From: Artocarpus heterophyllus
Lineage: Eukaryota; Streptophyta; Magnoliopsida; Rosales; Moraceae
Reading direction: 5' to 3'
Assembly: GCA_025403435.1 (NCBI GenBank)
Contig: CM046332.1
Location: 1,471,530-1,535,529 of the forward strand
Length of the DNA: 64,000 nt
Shown: piece after piece, positions 9,901 to 22,040 of the stretch
Layout of the letters: every line of letters starts with the position of its first letter
How positions within the stretch are numbered: position 1 is the first letter of the stretch
Program-made: the position numbers and the translations under genes
Notes under the pieces: generated by a model
Seen by the model: the letters and a program-made list of their open reading frames with translations, nothing else
Database searches by the model: none
Told to the model about the DNA's origin: nothing

Positions 9901-11095
9901 CTCTCGACTCGTTTCGACGCTCTGAACGCAATGGTGACCTCCGTTTGAGCTAATTCCACTCTGATGAAAATCATTTGGTACCAACTGCACGTAGATCGAG
10001 GCGATTCAAACAGCAGTATCGGAGTCCAGAATGACAGTTTCAAGAATGGATGATCTCCAGGAAGTATTCCCAGCCATTCATGGTCGCTCGAGGAGCACTA
10101 CAGAGGATGCTTCGTATACTGTAGATGCAACGAGATACAACTGGATCTGCTTAGCTTGGAGTTCAAGTAAGTAGGAATCTCGCCTACAGTATGAACTGTT
10201 TTAGAATAAACTGTTTTAGACGCTTTCATAGAAATTTATGAAATGCATGATCAGTGATTGTTACACTGTTTTATGTGAGAATAGGTTTTATAAGTTTACA
10301 AGGTGACGAAAAACCCGTTAAGAGTAAAATCATCATTATTAAGGAAACAGCTAGAATGGAGTCGAACACTCCGATTTAGCATAACGTTATTAGACGAAAA
10401 ATGTTCCGTAATACGTTAAGTAACGTAACAGTTATATGAAATCAGAGATTTAACAAGGGATGTTTAAGTAAACGAGAGGTAACCGATGGGTTACAAAGTT
10501 AAAAGGAAATGTAACCCGGGTGGGTTACAAGGCTAATTGAAGGAAAGGTAAACTGATGGTTTATAAGGTTGAGTAAAGAGAACGGTAGACCGATAGTATA
10601 CCAAGTTATGAAAAAGGAAAGAATGGTTGAAGTTTGTGTTTTATTATCAATCAAGTGGATTGATAAAAAGAAAGTTAATTAATGAGTCGGCTGTCGTATG
10701 ATCAGGACACAAAAGCCGACCAATGGAAGGAAAATTAACGAGAAAGGAATGTAATAGAGAACGCTAGGGCATAGTCCGGGTAAGTTCAGATTTCACCTAC
10801 AGCATGAAGTAAATAGTTTTTAATGCATCCATATGCATTTGTAAATGAGTTTGCAATGGTTATGCAAGTTGTTTTTAAAGTATATTTGCACTTATTATAC
10901 AAAAAAGTTCTAAAGTACAAAATAGGATTTGCAATGAATTTGCAACCGTTATGTTTGAAGTCTATTTGCATATTGATATGCATGAACGTTATGAACTATG
11001 ATTGGTGTGTGTATTACAATGTGACATGACTTAAAGTATTATATGAATATAATATGAAATAGTTGCTATTCAAAGAAGAAAAATGTATAGCAACT

Positions 11096-11370
11096 CTACG
11101 ATATGAAAGTATGAACGACAAATGGATGTATGATATGAACAACATAAGTATGAATAATATGTGATAGCATGAAATGTGAAAGAATGATATGAATGACATG
11201 AGTATGATATGAATGACATGACATGAGTATGAATAATATGTGAAAGCATAAAATGTGAAAGTATGATATGAATGACATGAGTATGAGTAATATATAAAAG
11301 TATAAAATGTGGAAGTATGGTACGAATGACATGTATATGTATGATATATTTATGAATATGATATGCAAGT
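11096..11370. repeat. Degenerate tandem repeat of ATGAATGACATGAGTATG type
   Basis: About four irregular units of roughly 60-70 bp are built from ATGAATGACATGAGTATGA and GTGAAAGCATAAAATGTG blocks. It lies inside the solo LTR upstream of the larger array. The open frames on the minus strand are a by-product of the repetition. Confidence 0.75.
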
Positions 11371-12045
11371 ATAATGCTTATACGAGCAAATAATATGGAT
11401 AAGAATGTTATGATTGATGCTTGTTATCCATAATATAACAAGATATAGTATATAAGTACAATACCATGTAGTGCATAACGGATATGCACAATAAGGTTCA
11501 TAAGAAATTCATTAAGGATATAATCTTCAGGTTGCCTATAGGAAACTAGAAAAATTACTATAAGACACCCTAGGTTCAATTAGAAATCGTGAGAATGATT
11601 TAGATAATCAAGTAGAATTTAAAAAATTTCTCGTGACCGACAGCGAGGTCACAAAAGCAGAGCCAAGACAGAGACTTTATGAATACGAAAAAAAAAGAAG
11701 ATAAAAGCTAGTTTTTCCTTTTATTGCACCCTCAGGAAAGGCTAGACATGTTCAAGAGAGATATAGAAAGTTAAGCGCTGTTATGACCCTAAGAAGTTTT
11801 CAGACAGGTACGTAAACATGCTTTAAATCAGCATTGTCACTAGTCTAGAACGACTAGATGATAAAAGGCCTATAGACTTGACAATAAAAAGATGAACTTA
11901 TTGACCAGTTTTTACGTACCAAATTATGATCTAGATGCAGATGTGCAACATAGAAACGAAATAGGATTAGTATAAATCCTGCTTTTCGACCATGCATAAT
12001 GTGTTATAATGTAAGTTATAAGTTTTATGAAGCATTGCTATGTAA

Positions 12046-12840
12046 TATATTGCATTTGTATGCAATATGTTTTAGGATAAAAGTTATGATATGCAATATA
12101 TCATTGCTATGTAATATATTGCATTTGTATGCAATATATTTTAGGATAAGAGTTATGATATGCAATATGTCATTGCGTAATATATTGCATTTGTATGCAA
12201 TATGTTTTAGGATAAAAGTTATGATATGCAATATGTGATTGCGTAATATATTGCATTTGTATGCAATATGTTTTAGGATAAAAGTTATGATATTCAATAT
12301 ATGATTGCAATATATATATTGCATTTGTATGCAATATGTCTTAAGATAAAACTTATGATATGCAATATGTGATTGCGATATATATTGCATTTGTATGCAA
12401 TATGTTTTAGGATAAAAGCTATGATATGCAATATGTCATTGCGTAATATATTGCATTTGTATGCAATATGTTTCAGGATAAAAGTTATAATATGCAATAT
12501 GCGATTGTGATATATATTACATTGTATGCAATATGTTTCAAGGAAGAATTATAATTCACAAAATGTGATTGCGTTATATGATGCATTTGTTATGCAATAA
12601 GTTGCATCTGTTATGCAATAAGTTTAGGAATAAAAGTTATGATTCGTAAAATGTGATTGCGTTATATGATGCATTTGTTATGCAATAAGTTGCATTTGTT
12701 ATGCAATAAGTTTCAGAGTACAAATTATGATTATCAAAATGTGTTTGCATTCTAAGTTGCATTTGTTATGCAATAGATTTTATAGTACAAGCAATGATTT
12801 GCAAGTGTATTTGCATATAATGTGGTTGCATTTGATGTGC
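12046..12840. repeat. Tandem array, about 66-bp unit with internal hairpin
   Basis: Eleven or so head-to-tail units are visible. The first seven are about 66 bp and similar; the later ones are more divergent, two of them lengthened to about 87 bp by an internal TTGCATYTGTTATGCAATAAG duplication. Most units hold the perfect inverted repeat ATATTGCAT-TTGT-ATGCAATAT or a decayed form. The periodic minus-strand peptide (ITFILKHIAYKCNI repeated) reflects the tandem structure and is not a gene. Confidence 0.92.
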
Positions 12841-13979
12841 TCACTAAGGTTAATAAGAAGGTAACGTAAAGTTGAAAAGAGAGTGTCGTACCAGCCTCCT
12901 CGTTGTGAGGTAATAAAAGTATAGTTAAAGTTTGACCTCCCAGATGTGAGGTATACGACCTCGAAGTTCGATGGTCTTAAGTCTTCCACAAGGGAAGCAT
13001 CGCGTTTATGATCTCATGATTAAAGATGTTGGTACGAACACTAAAAGTTATAAGATAAAGAAAGTTAAGGAACGAAAAGTGGAAAGTTAAAGTGTAAGTT
13101 AAGAAAATAAAAAGAACAAGGATAGAAAGTCAAAGTAAGACAGAATGGTCATAAGATGTTCATAATCAAAAATTCATAATTGAGCATAAATTGCATTGTG
13201 ATTGTATTTGATTTGTTTAGTGTGAAACATTTATATGCTATGAAAAACATTCTGAGGAATGTTTTGTATTAAATGTCTATGAAAACATGAATGACGTTAT
13301 GAAGAGCAATCTAAGGATTATTTTATGTTAGATATTTTGTGAAAAACGTATATAAGAAACATTATAGCAATTGCTTTAGGAAAACATTTATGGGAAACGT
13401 TCTAGAAAGGTTTTTTTTTTTAAAAAAAGCATGTTTAAATGCTTTGTGAGATTTTGTTTGAACTTACTGAGCGAAAGCTCATAAAAAGTTCCTTCATGCT
13501 GTAGGTAGTTTTATGGGCGACCAATAAGACCCGTTAGAAGAGCTGGGTGCTGCGGAGGACAGATGCGAAGATTTGGGTATGGATACCATCACTGTTTGCT
13601 TCCGCTATGTAAAGAAAAGGTTTTCCATTGTTTAATGTTGTGTTTTCAAAGTTTAAAGAAATCAGAGTTCTAAGAATTGTATTGAAAGTTTTAAGATACA
13701 GTTTACGAACTGTTTTATGTAATTATAAAGTAAAGTTTTAAGTTATGATTTAATAAATGTTTCTTATTAAGTTTTAAGAAACGATTTAAAATGATTTTAA
13801 GAGCAAGTGTTGAGCGATGTCTCAACTTGAATGGCGACAAAGGTCGCATCAGTTTTAAAGAACGTTTAAAGAAAAAAAAATTTATTACAGTATTTTTCTT
13901 ACTAAGTAAGTAAGATTACTGTTTATGAAACGATGTTTATGAAAGTAAAATGACTGCCCGAAAAGGCGGGTCGTCACAG

Positions 13980-14891
13980 TTGTATATGCAGAACATTGTG
14001 AGGTTGCATGGAGTCCCTTTGTCCATCACCTCTGATCGAGACACCAGGTTTAATGCTAAGTACTAGAGGAGTTTTCAGGAGGCTTTAGGTACGGATTTGA
14101 ACTTCAGTACGACGTTTCATCCTCAGACTGATGGGCAGTCTGAGCGGGTTATTCAGATTCTCGAGGATATGTTGTGAGCCTGTGCGTTGGACTTCGGCGG
14201 GAATTGGAAGCAATGTTTGCATCTGGCGGAGTTTGCGTACAATAATAGTTATCAGGCGAGTATTGGTATGGCACCGTTTGAGGCGTTGTATGGACGACCG
14301 TGTCGGTCACCTGTGTGTTGGGCCGAGCCAGAAGATGGGGTTATTCTTGGGCCGGATGAAATTCGTGATAGCAATGAGAAAGTCGCGGTGATTCGAGATC
14401 GATTGAGGGCAGCTCAGAGTCGGCAGAAGAGTTACGCGGATACGAGACGTAGACCCTTAGAGTTCGCAGTTCGAGATTTCGTTCTCTTGAGGGTATCTCC
14501 TCGTAAGGGAACTATGCGGTTCGGGGTGAGTGGGAAGCTCGCGCCGAGGTATATTGGGCCGTTCGAGATCACTCAGCGTGTTGGTGTGGTCGCTTATCGG
14601 CTTGATCTTCCGCCCGAGCTTTCTCATGTGCGCGATGTGTTTCATGAGTCGATGCTTAGGGAGTGTCCGCCTGAGCAAGGTAAGATAGTTTCATTCCGCG
14701 ATGTGCAGGTTCAGGAAGATACGACGTACGAAGAAGTGCCGATTCAGATTATCGACCGAAAAATGATTAGTTTGCGTCGTCGTGAGATACCGTTGGTAAA
14801 AGTCGTGTGGCAGCATCACGGGGTTGATGAAGCCACTTGGGAGCTAGAGTCGAGCATGCGGGAATTGTATCTGCATTTGTTTTGTTTCTGA
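13980..14891 (+). pseudogene. Integrase core, C-terminal domain and chromodomain of element A
   Basis: Resumes the integrase frame after the solo LTR. The second catalytic Asp is in SITSDRDTRF near 14030, the Glu in GQSERVIQILEDML near 14140-14170, followed by FAYNNSY, the GPY/F-like LAPRYIGPFEI segment near 14540-14575, and a chromodomain-like tail VKVVWQHHGVDEATWE before TGA at 14889-14891. Chromodomains of this class are known to steer integration toward marked chromatin. Stops: TAG at 14064-14066 (TGG in B) and TGA at 14175-14177 (CGT in B). The reading from 14187 to the end is uninterrupted. Confidence 0.92.
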
Positions 14892-14926
14892 AATGAGTTG
14901 TAAATTTCGAGGGTGAAATTTCTTTT

Positions 14927-14939
14927 AGGGGTGGAGAGT
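14927..14939 (+). other. Polypurine tract of element A
   Basis: AGGGGTGGAGAGT directly precedes the 3' LTR and fits the plus-strand primer site. The complement, ACTCTCCACCCCT, lies at the matching place (47303-47315) in element B. Confidence 0.85.
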
Positions 14940-16422
14940 TGTAACGCCCCGAAATTTATTTAATGTTAATATAATATAAATGATGAATTAGTGTGCCATA
15001 ATTAATGTTTTAACATTAATTAGATTATTTGGTTGGATTTTGAATTTTTGGTTGTTTTGTTAATTTGATGAATCCAAATGATTTCTTATTGTTTTAAATT
15101 GATGTTTTGAGTTTTAAGACACAACAATTTGCAAAATGTTAAAAATAGTCCGTTTTACAAAACCGTGGGCGGCACATGGTTTTCGCACAGTAAAACCGCC
15201 CACCGTTTTCGCACAGGCCGGTGTTCTTCCGTCCGGCAGGCCGACCGAGGCATAGAAAATTTTGAGATTTTTACCCGTTTTTACTGTTTTGAACCCTGAT
15301 TTAAATTCCAACCTTATAGAATGATTTTAAAGGTACAAATGGCATACTAGGACATCATGAAATGGTTTAGTAACATAGAATGTCTTGAACTAGATATTGA
15401 TCGACTTAGTTTGTATCTAGGATTGTTCGTGGTTCCACGGAGCTAACGTATAGCGGACCGAGATTACGGTGTGGGGCATCGGCACGAGTATTGAGGTAGG
15501 ACTTCTACCCCATTTCTTTGGTAGCCTGGTTTTGAAATGATTTGGCTTTAAAAAGGATTTCTATTAAAGTGTTTTCAACAGTTGTTTGAAATATGAATTT
15601 ATCGGTTATATTTTAATATACCGTGAACTGAAATGAACTTCATAATGAATGTAAATGACAACACTCGGTAATTGGGTTTGAATGATAATGATATTAAACA
15701 TATAGGCATGATGCCATATCAGAGATCGGGTCGTGTAGCGATCGACTTTGGGGGCAGGTCCCGACACCCAGTTGGGCCACTACGGTAGTGATATTATTAT
15801 GGTTTGCCTAGGAAAAGAAACTGATATTTCTGGTTGTCCAAGTAAACTGTTCTGGGTAAGAACGGCTTTACTCAAATTTATTCATTTGTTTATTTATTTA
15901 TTCATTTAAGGTTTCTTTTAAATGACTCCTGAATAATGACCTGTTTCTTTAAATTAAATTATTTTATAAAACATAGTCCTACTGAGCCTTTCGTTCACGT
16001 TTTATTTGTTTTAAATTTTCCCCCCCTCTAGGTGGTTTTTTCATTTAGGTTTGGAGAGGACTCTTTGGACAAGACTCAGGAGCAGTAAAGGATTAGTAAA
16101 TTTATTTGTATTATTTAAATCAAGGCATGTAAGATTTTAACTTTATGTGTATCTGGACTGTGATTGTATTTATGATTTTGTCAGAACCATGTGTGTGCAC
16201 AAGTTATGGGTCTGTGGGACCCATACTCGCGGCTTTATTGTTTTAATTATTATTGTTTAATGTTTTAAATTGCTTAGTATATATGAACTCTTTATAAAGT
16301 GTTTTAATGAACCCCACATTTTATACTTAATTCAACCCTTTAAACTCTAGATTTTAATTAAATTCTCTTTTAATTAATTTAAATAATCCGCCACGTCACC
16401 TCCCGTACTCCGGGGCGTGACA
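14940..16422 (+). repeat. 3' LTR of Gypsy element A (1,483 bp, internally deleted)
   Basis: Starts TGTAACGCCCCGAAA and ends CCGGGGCGTGACA; GATCA follows. It matches the 5' LTR closely but lacks the stretch matching about 3087-3710 (TATA box, CT leader and first inverted repeats) and a second segment of about 66 bp between two GTCCGGCAGGCCGA copies near 3730-3795. The second loss lies between direct repeats, as expected for slippage or recombination. The upstream inverted repeat GTGGGCGG/CCGCCCAC (15165-15172, 15196-15203) is intact. Confidence 0.95.
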
Positions 16423-17849
16423 GATCATCCCAATGACACCGTCCATCTTGCATCTCTCGACAACCATCGACTGCAAAAGAGAACAAGCATGAGGGGAGAA
16501 AGAGTGTGTGTATGTGTGTGTGTGTGTTTGTTTAAGGATTTAGAGTTTTTAAATTTTGTGATTTTTTTGGGTTTTTGAAATAAAAAAGAAAAGTAATTAA
16601 AAATAAGGGTAAAATGGAAAATACAGTTAGACTTTTTGAAAGATAAGTCATTTACTAGAAATTAAAATAAGTATGATCTTTGCTACTTTAATTTTTTATT
16701 AATGTAATATTTTCTACAAATTTTCAATCTTAAAAGGTTAATACATATATCTTTATAAGTTGGTTTTGGTGTTTGTAATTTAACAATGTGAGACTCGAAT
16801 TTCTTTTAATCTTTACACCTATTATGGTGACGTTTTTATAATTATGATTTCTAATTATCACAACTCATAATGCATAATTCGTAATTTATTAAGTTCATAA
16901 TTGTTACAAAATACAAAGCCAAATTCAATGCCTTTCAAAATATTATCCTATTTAGAGAATTACGAACGTGTAGTGAGACATAACCCAAGTATGGGGGCGC
17001 CGAAAAGCGCCGTGGCCACGCGCATAGTAAAGCAAATTTTATAGCATGAATGAAAATTCATGCAGTTGGTGCGGCCGCATGCATGTCTAAGCCCAATAGA
17101 TGTTTTAGGTGTTTTTTGAGGTTTGTTGTCTTTTCTTTGTAAACTTAAAAATGGAGAGATTGTGTTCTTTTCTTGTGTGTAACGTATCAAAGAAAATCAG
17201 AGTGAGACATTCTAAAAAAAAAAAGAAAAGAAAATTAAAGTGAGAGAGAGGCTAGAGAAAAATTTTAGAGAGAGTGTGTGCAATTTTTTCTCTTGTAATT
17301 TTTTCATTATTATAGCAAATTATTCTACAGCGGCTGAAAATGGATGTAGCTTTCACATATAGGATGTCATTATAAAATTTGTGCATTTTTGTTTATTTTT
17401 CGTTCACATAGTTTTTATTCTCAATAAAATTAAGGTTTTTAATTCGCAACAATAATGTATAGTTAAAAGATAATTTTTCAATTAAAGAAAAAAAAATTTA
17501 GACCTTTACGAATACCCATGTTCACATCAAATTAGTTGGTTAGTATTTTAATATTTAAATCATATCAAATAAGTACCCTATGCTTTAAAATACATGTTTT
17601 TCGACCATCCAAAGGCCTTTTTTTTTTGCCTTTTAATTTAAAAGCACTAAAAAATTTAAATTTCAAAAAATATAAAATCCCAAGGGATGTTCGAATGAGA
17701 AACTTCCTTTTTTCCTTATTTTTTTAATATATAGAATTTTATGTATTAGAATAAATAGTCCGTCCTTATTAAATCAATGGCATCTTAAGAATAAAAGAAC
17801 TAGTGCAAGGCACTCAAAGGGATATATTAGTTTTTAGTGCAAATTAACA
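16423..17849. other. Right flank of element A; AT-rich, no gene seen
   Basis: GATCA at 16423-16427 is the right target-site copy. A short non-repetitive stretch then continues the locus interrupted at 2815, followed by a (GT)n microsatellite near 16506-16528. The rest to about 17.85 kb is AT-rich. The minus-strand frame around 16960-17190 has no recognisable domain. Confidence 0.55.
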
Positions 17850-18055
17850 ATTTAAGGGTGTTTAGCAAAATCATTTCTAACCAAAAGTTTTGGTTTCTAT
17901 AAGTTCATAAAAAAAAAAAATGATTGCTATAGTGTAAAGCTTTCATATGCTACATTGATAAGAAAAATGAGCTACAAGTTAAAGCTTTTACATGCTAGAG
18001 TTTCTAGTTCAAAAAGTTTCGGTTCATTCACACTTCCCCAATACTCAATTAGTAT
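17850..18055. repeat. Dispersed MITE-like repeat, copy 1
   Basis: Begins near GGGTGTTTAGCAAAATC followed by CTAACCAAAAGTTTT. It resembles the segment at 29505-29690 in order and words, including a shared CACTTCCYMAATA-like stretch near the end. A GTGTTTRRCAAA start is common in plant hAT-like MITEs. Ends are uncertain and no target duplication was established. Confidence 0.4.
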
Positions 18056-18062
18056 CATTTAT

Positions 18063-18235
18063 AGGGTGTTTGATAGGGTGGTTAGAACCGTTGGTTAGAA
18101 TTGTTTTATTGTAGTATGTAAGAGTTTTACATTGTAGCGATTTTTTTTATTGTTACTGTAACATGTAAAACTGTATACTATTTATAACTAAAAAAGTGAT
18201 GTAAGTCACTCACTAACTGCAAACACAATCTTAAT
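18063..18235. repeat. Possible hAT-like MITE with weak terminal inverted repeats
   Basis: The left end AGGGTGTTTGATAGGGTGG and the complement of the right end near 18235 (AAGATTGTGTTTGCAGTTAG) share GTGTTTG and GTTAG words. The interior is AT-rich with no frame. This could be chance similarity. Confidence 0.3.
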
Positions 18236-20016
18236 ATCCATCTACTAATTCAAAAGAAAATTGTTGGTATCTCCATCTAATTTTTTCCTCTTTGAATAAG
18301 TGGGGTTAATTACAAAATTAACCAAAAAAAAAAAAAGGCTTGCCACCCATTAGAAGTTAAAACTTTAGTACTTCTACCAATGAAACGCTATTTTTTAAAC
18401 TATTTTAATCATGAATGGTCATAGGACAACTGTCTAATCAATCTAAATGAAATAGACTAAAAAAATGTTTAAAAATAAAAAATACAAGTACTTTCTTGAT
18501 TTAGCTCTAAGTTTCACATTCTTTTTTATTCTCAACCCCATGCATTGCCATTGCGCTCTTATTGTTTTCTTACTAATGAATAACGTGACTTATACATGGT
18601 TAGAACCATAAAAAATTTCATCAATGAAAATATCAAAATTATAACCTACAATAAGCTTATGGAGCATTTTGCTCCATTTTGAATCGTAGGTAACAAAATG
18701 AAACATTCTTTATTCATGGGGTTAAATTTGAAATTAGCACATAATGACGACGGTATAGTCTTTTCCTTTTGAGGGACAATAAAGTGATCAGATCATAAAT
18801 TCACAAGTAAATTAATGCCGGATAATTAGCAATAAATTGAGAGAAGATGGGAAAAGATTCATTGCATTGTCAATTGATAGATAGACAAGATAATGAATTG
18901 ATGGATCAGTCATTCAGATCACCCTCTGACTAATTACCAACCAAACAACCAAACAACCAACTAACCAAACCAACATAACGCACTCTTGAGCCGCGGCAAA
19001 AGCTGAAGCGACACGTGTAGCAATCTAGTTGGATAAAAAATCAGAAACTTTGTGAAAACTCTTATATTACTATCATAGCAAAACGATGATTGGGGGCTTT
19101 GCATTTAGTAGAAACTTAAAAGACATTTGACTACCAATTGCTTGGTTTCCCTTTCAACACGCAAATGTCAAATCCATTGGATCTTTTTAAATTTTCACTC
19201 TCCGAAAATTTTACCTTCTTTTTTTGTGATATACAAGAAATCCTACTTCTGCACCAAAGTCAAGAGAAAAGCTTTTTTTTTTTTTTTTTATTAAACTAAT
19301 TGGATAAAAAGTAAGGACGTTTCTTTCATGCGGGTTCTTCTAATAATGACGGAATAGCTCCTTTATTAATGGGTCTTTCAAATTTTATGTTCACCTTCTT
19401 GAAAAAGTAAAAGTAAAATAAAATGATAACCATGCATGGTTAGTTACGTCTTTTCATGGTTTTTACTCTGTATCTTCTGTTTCAATAATGCCAAAGAGTT
19501 GCATGTTTTTCTCCTCTTTACGGGGTAGAGGATCTTTCCTGTGCTATAATAGCAAGCTCAATACACGCAAATTCAAAATTTCAGTCCACCTTTTTTTTGT
19601 TTAGACTTATTACTTTTCAACTTCGGTGAAAGATTTAAACTCTATATTTTATCATAATTATTATAAAAAAATATAGTGTAAATTATCGTTAGGTCACTTA
19701 ACTCATTAGTAACGCTTTATAAATATTTAATTGATATACTTCCTCTACCTTATGAATAGAATATAATTGATATCTTTTTGTCTAAACAAATCTATATTTT
19801 CATACATACAAGACACACATAGGTATGACCGGCACTAGTTTTATATTAGCAGTAAATATTTCACGGAAAAAGTAAAATTTTAGATTTAAGGAAATCTAAA
19901 GGTTTTCACGTATAGAGAATGCCAGAAGAAGATCATTGACTTGATCTGGTCCTTATTACCAAAAAAAAAAAAAAAGAAGAAAAAAGAGCTGGTCCACTCC
20001 ATGGCCAAATTGGTCA
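18236..20016. other. AT-rich intergenic sequence, nothing recognised
   Basis: No coding frame, RNA gene or repeat boundary was recognised. Several A/T homopolymers are present, including a T run near 19273-19288 and an A run near 19961-19975. The last bases, CAGGT at 20017-20021, are the left target duplication of the next solo LTR. Confidence 0.5.
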
Positions 20017-20021
20017 CAGGT

Positions 20022-22035
20022 TGTGACGGCCAGGAAAAGGTCAGTAAGTTTTAGGTAATAAAGATGAAAATAAATAGAATAAGTAAAAAAAAAATACATA
20101 AAAGTAAAGAGAATAGAGTAAATTTACTCATAAGATGAATAAATATCATTAATTATTATTAAGTATTATCGATAGTCACCATTACGTGAATGCCACGAAG
20201 GTGGACAATCGAGATGTCATTATCATTCACCATCACGTGGAAGCTAGTCACGAAGGTGAGTAGGTAAATAACAGTAAATCATATAATTAATATAAATTTA
20301 TTAAAAACTATCGTCTTTGAAATAAATGACGCGGTGGGACTCACAAAGACGAAAACAACATAGTGAAATACGGATACTAATAATAACAAAATTATCGTAA
20401 ATCATCATTTACAGAATAAATCGTAATATATATTTAATACAGACAATGACATCAGGACTAGTCGTACAGTATACGTATCGTACCACAGTTTCAGAGAAAA
20501 TACCACTTCAACCCATAGAGCCAAGTTTCGATCCTGAGACCATCCTTCCTCTTCAAACTTGGAAGGGGGATTTTAAAAAAAAACAATAAAATATTTGATA
20601 AAAATATTTGTTTAAAAACAAATAATCATAGATGAAAATATCATTCGCAAACAAATCTAAAGATCTTGACAAAAATAAATAAATACTTACTTGTAAGAAA
20701 TTTGATAAAAGGTCACCGTACGGGTTTTGAAAATCCGAAAAGAATATCGAAACACAATTCTTCAAAATTAGGACAGAAATTATTTCTACAATCATTCAAA
20801 AATCAAGCATTTGGCCAAAATAGTTTAAAAAGGGCTTCCAAAAAAAGGAATAGAAATATCCTACCTCATTTGAAATCCTAATAACATAAGCTCCAAATAA
20901 AATCCAACGTATGCTCCATATACATTCAAAACCTTAAAAACTACATTCAAAATCAGAAATCATATTTAACAAATTTCATTATGTTAATTTAATTATCAGT
21001 GTGCCTTTTTGACTCAAACTAATCATAACCCAATTTGAAACATTTAGGAATCATTAAACGTTGAAAACTGGAAGAAAAATATAATTTTCTAAGTTCACAG
21101 TTGGCCTGCTGAACATCCTAGTTCGACTTGTCAAACCTGTACAGTTCGGCCTACCGAACATCCAGACCGGCCTATTGAACTGGCTTGAGTCTGGCCTACC
21201 GATGACATGAATTCGGCCTGCCAAACTCATGAATCTGGCATGTTGAACTTCAACATCGGCTTGCCAAACTGAAAAAATCTAGGGACTCGAGACTTCGAGT
21301 TTTAGCATCCCAAACTCAAAATCTAATTTTAAAACCTGTTTTTCAATTCCCAGATCATGAAAAATCATACAGAAAGCATAGAAGGCCATTATAAAACAAG
21401 TTTAAACCATTTTTCCCAAATTTAAACTCAATTTCACAATTCATTTGAAAATCAAAGAAACATGACAAAACTTAATTAAACTAATTTTTGTTCAAATAAA
21501 GCTTTGATTCATGTTAAAACAAGTCCTACAAACTTAGATTAAACGTTATCTAAGCTCAATGAAGTTCAGATTCGATAATCAAAGAAAATTAAAAAATTAA
21601 AATTTAAAACTTTAAAATTTTAAGAAAAAGGAAAAACTAACCTTTAATGGCGTTTTTGGATGAAAAACTTGATAACTTGAACTTCAATCTTTGCTCAAAT
21701 CTGTGAGAATGAAGCTTGAAATCAAAATTTTGAGAGAAAGAAAGAGAGAAAGGGAGCTAAGCATAGAGAAAGAAAGAAAGGGAGAGAGAGCATGAAAATG
21801 AAAAGAAAGAAAGAAAAGAAAAAGAGAAATAAAGGCCCAAAGACATTTTCGTAAATATGAAAAAAATGTGGGTAAAAATGTCATTTGATATTTTAAAACT
21901 AAAAATCAAATTTTTAAATATAACAAATACAACAAAATTTTAAATAACTAAAGTTAACATCTAAAATTACACTGACACACTTAATAATTAAACTTAACAT
22001 AACTAATTCTATTCGAAAAATTCAGAGGCGTTACA
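20022..22035 (-). mobile_element. Solo LTR of the Gypsy family (2,014 bp), minus orientation
   Basis: Begins TGTGACGGCC and ends GGCGTTACA, with a perfect 5-bp duplication CAGGT at 20017-20021 and 22036-22040. The ends match the family pattern TGTCACG...GCGTTACA seen on the + strand in element B. About eight decayed GGCCTGCCGAAC-like units lie at 21100-21275, followed by GA-rich tracts at 21730-21835 that are the complement of the CT leader. No internal coding part remains. The decay level suggests an older insertion than elements A and B. Confidence 0.92.
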
Positions 22036-22040
22036 CAGGT

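Larger units (their letters stand above)
8783..13978 (+). mobile_element. 5.2-kb solo LTR nested in element A integrase
   Basis: Begins TGTAACACTCGAG, ends GGCGGGTCGTCACA, and is flanked by GTTAT (8778-8782) and GTTGT (13979-13983), a 5-bp duplication with one mismatch. The uninterrupted site in element B confirms the join. No gag or pol remains and no second LTR is seen, so it is a solo LTR left by LTR-LTR recombination or an extremely non-coding element. TG...CA ends, a TATA-like TTTATAAGA and CT-rich leader near 8974-9085, and an ACTGAGCGAAAGCTCA motif near 13467 resemble the Gypsy LTRs of this window, so a related chromovirus family is likely. Orientation is +. It inserted after element A. 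Confidence 0.88.
2816..16422 (+). mobile_element. Ty3/Gypsy chromovirus-type LTR retrotransposon, element A
   Basis: This is a full-length but dead LTR retrotransposon with two LTRs (2816-4992 and 14940-16422), an initiator-Met primer site, gag, protease, RT, RNase H, integrase, chromodomain-like tail and polypurine tract. The domain order PR-RT-RH-IN and the C-terminal chromodomain place it in Ty3/Gypsy chromoviruses; a Tekay/Del-like assignment is inference. It is bounded by a perfect 5-bp target-site duplication GATCA (2811-2815 and 16423-16427). Nine premature stops and one frameshift inactivate it, and a 5.2-kb solo LTR (8783-13978) splits the integrase. Without that insertion the element is about 8.4 kb. 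It is closely related to the minus-strand copy at 45105-54172. Confidence 0.96.

Noticed and set aside
12025..12497. Periodic peptide (ITFILKHIAYKCNI) on the minus strand
   Set aside because: It is the translation of the 66-bp tandem DNA repeat, with no sign of protein selection.
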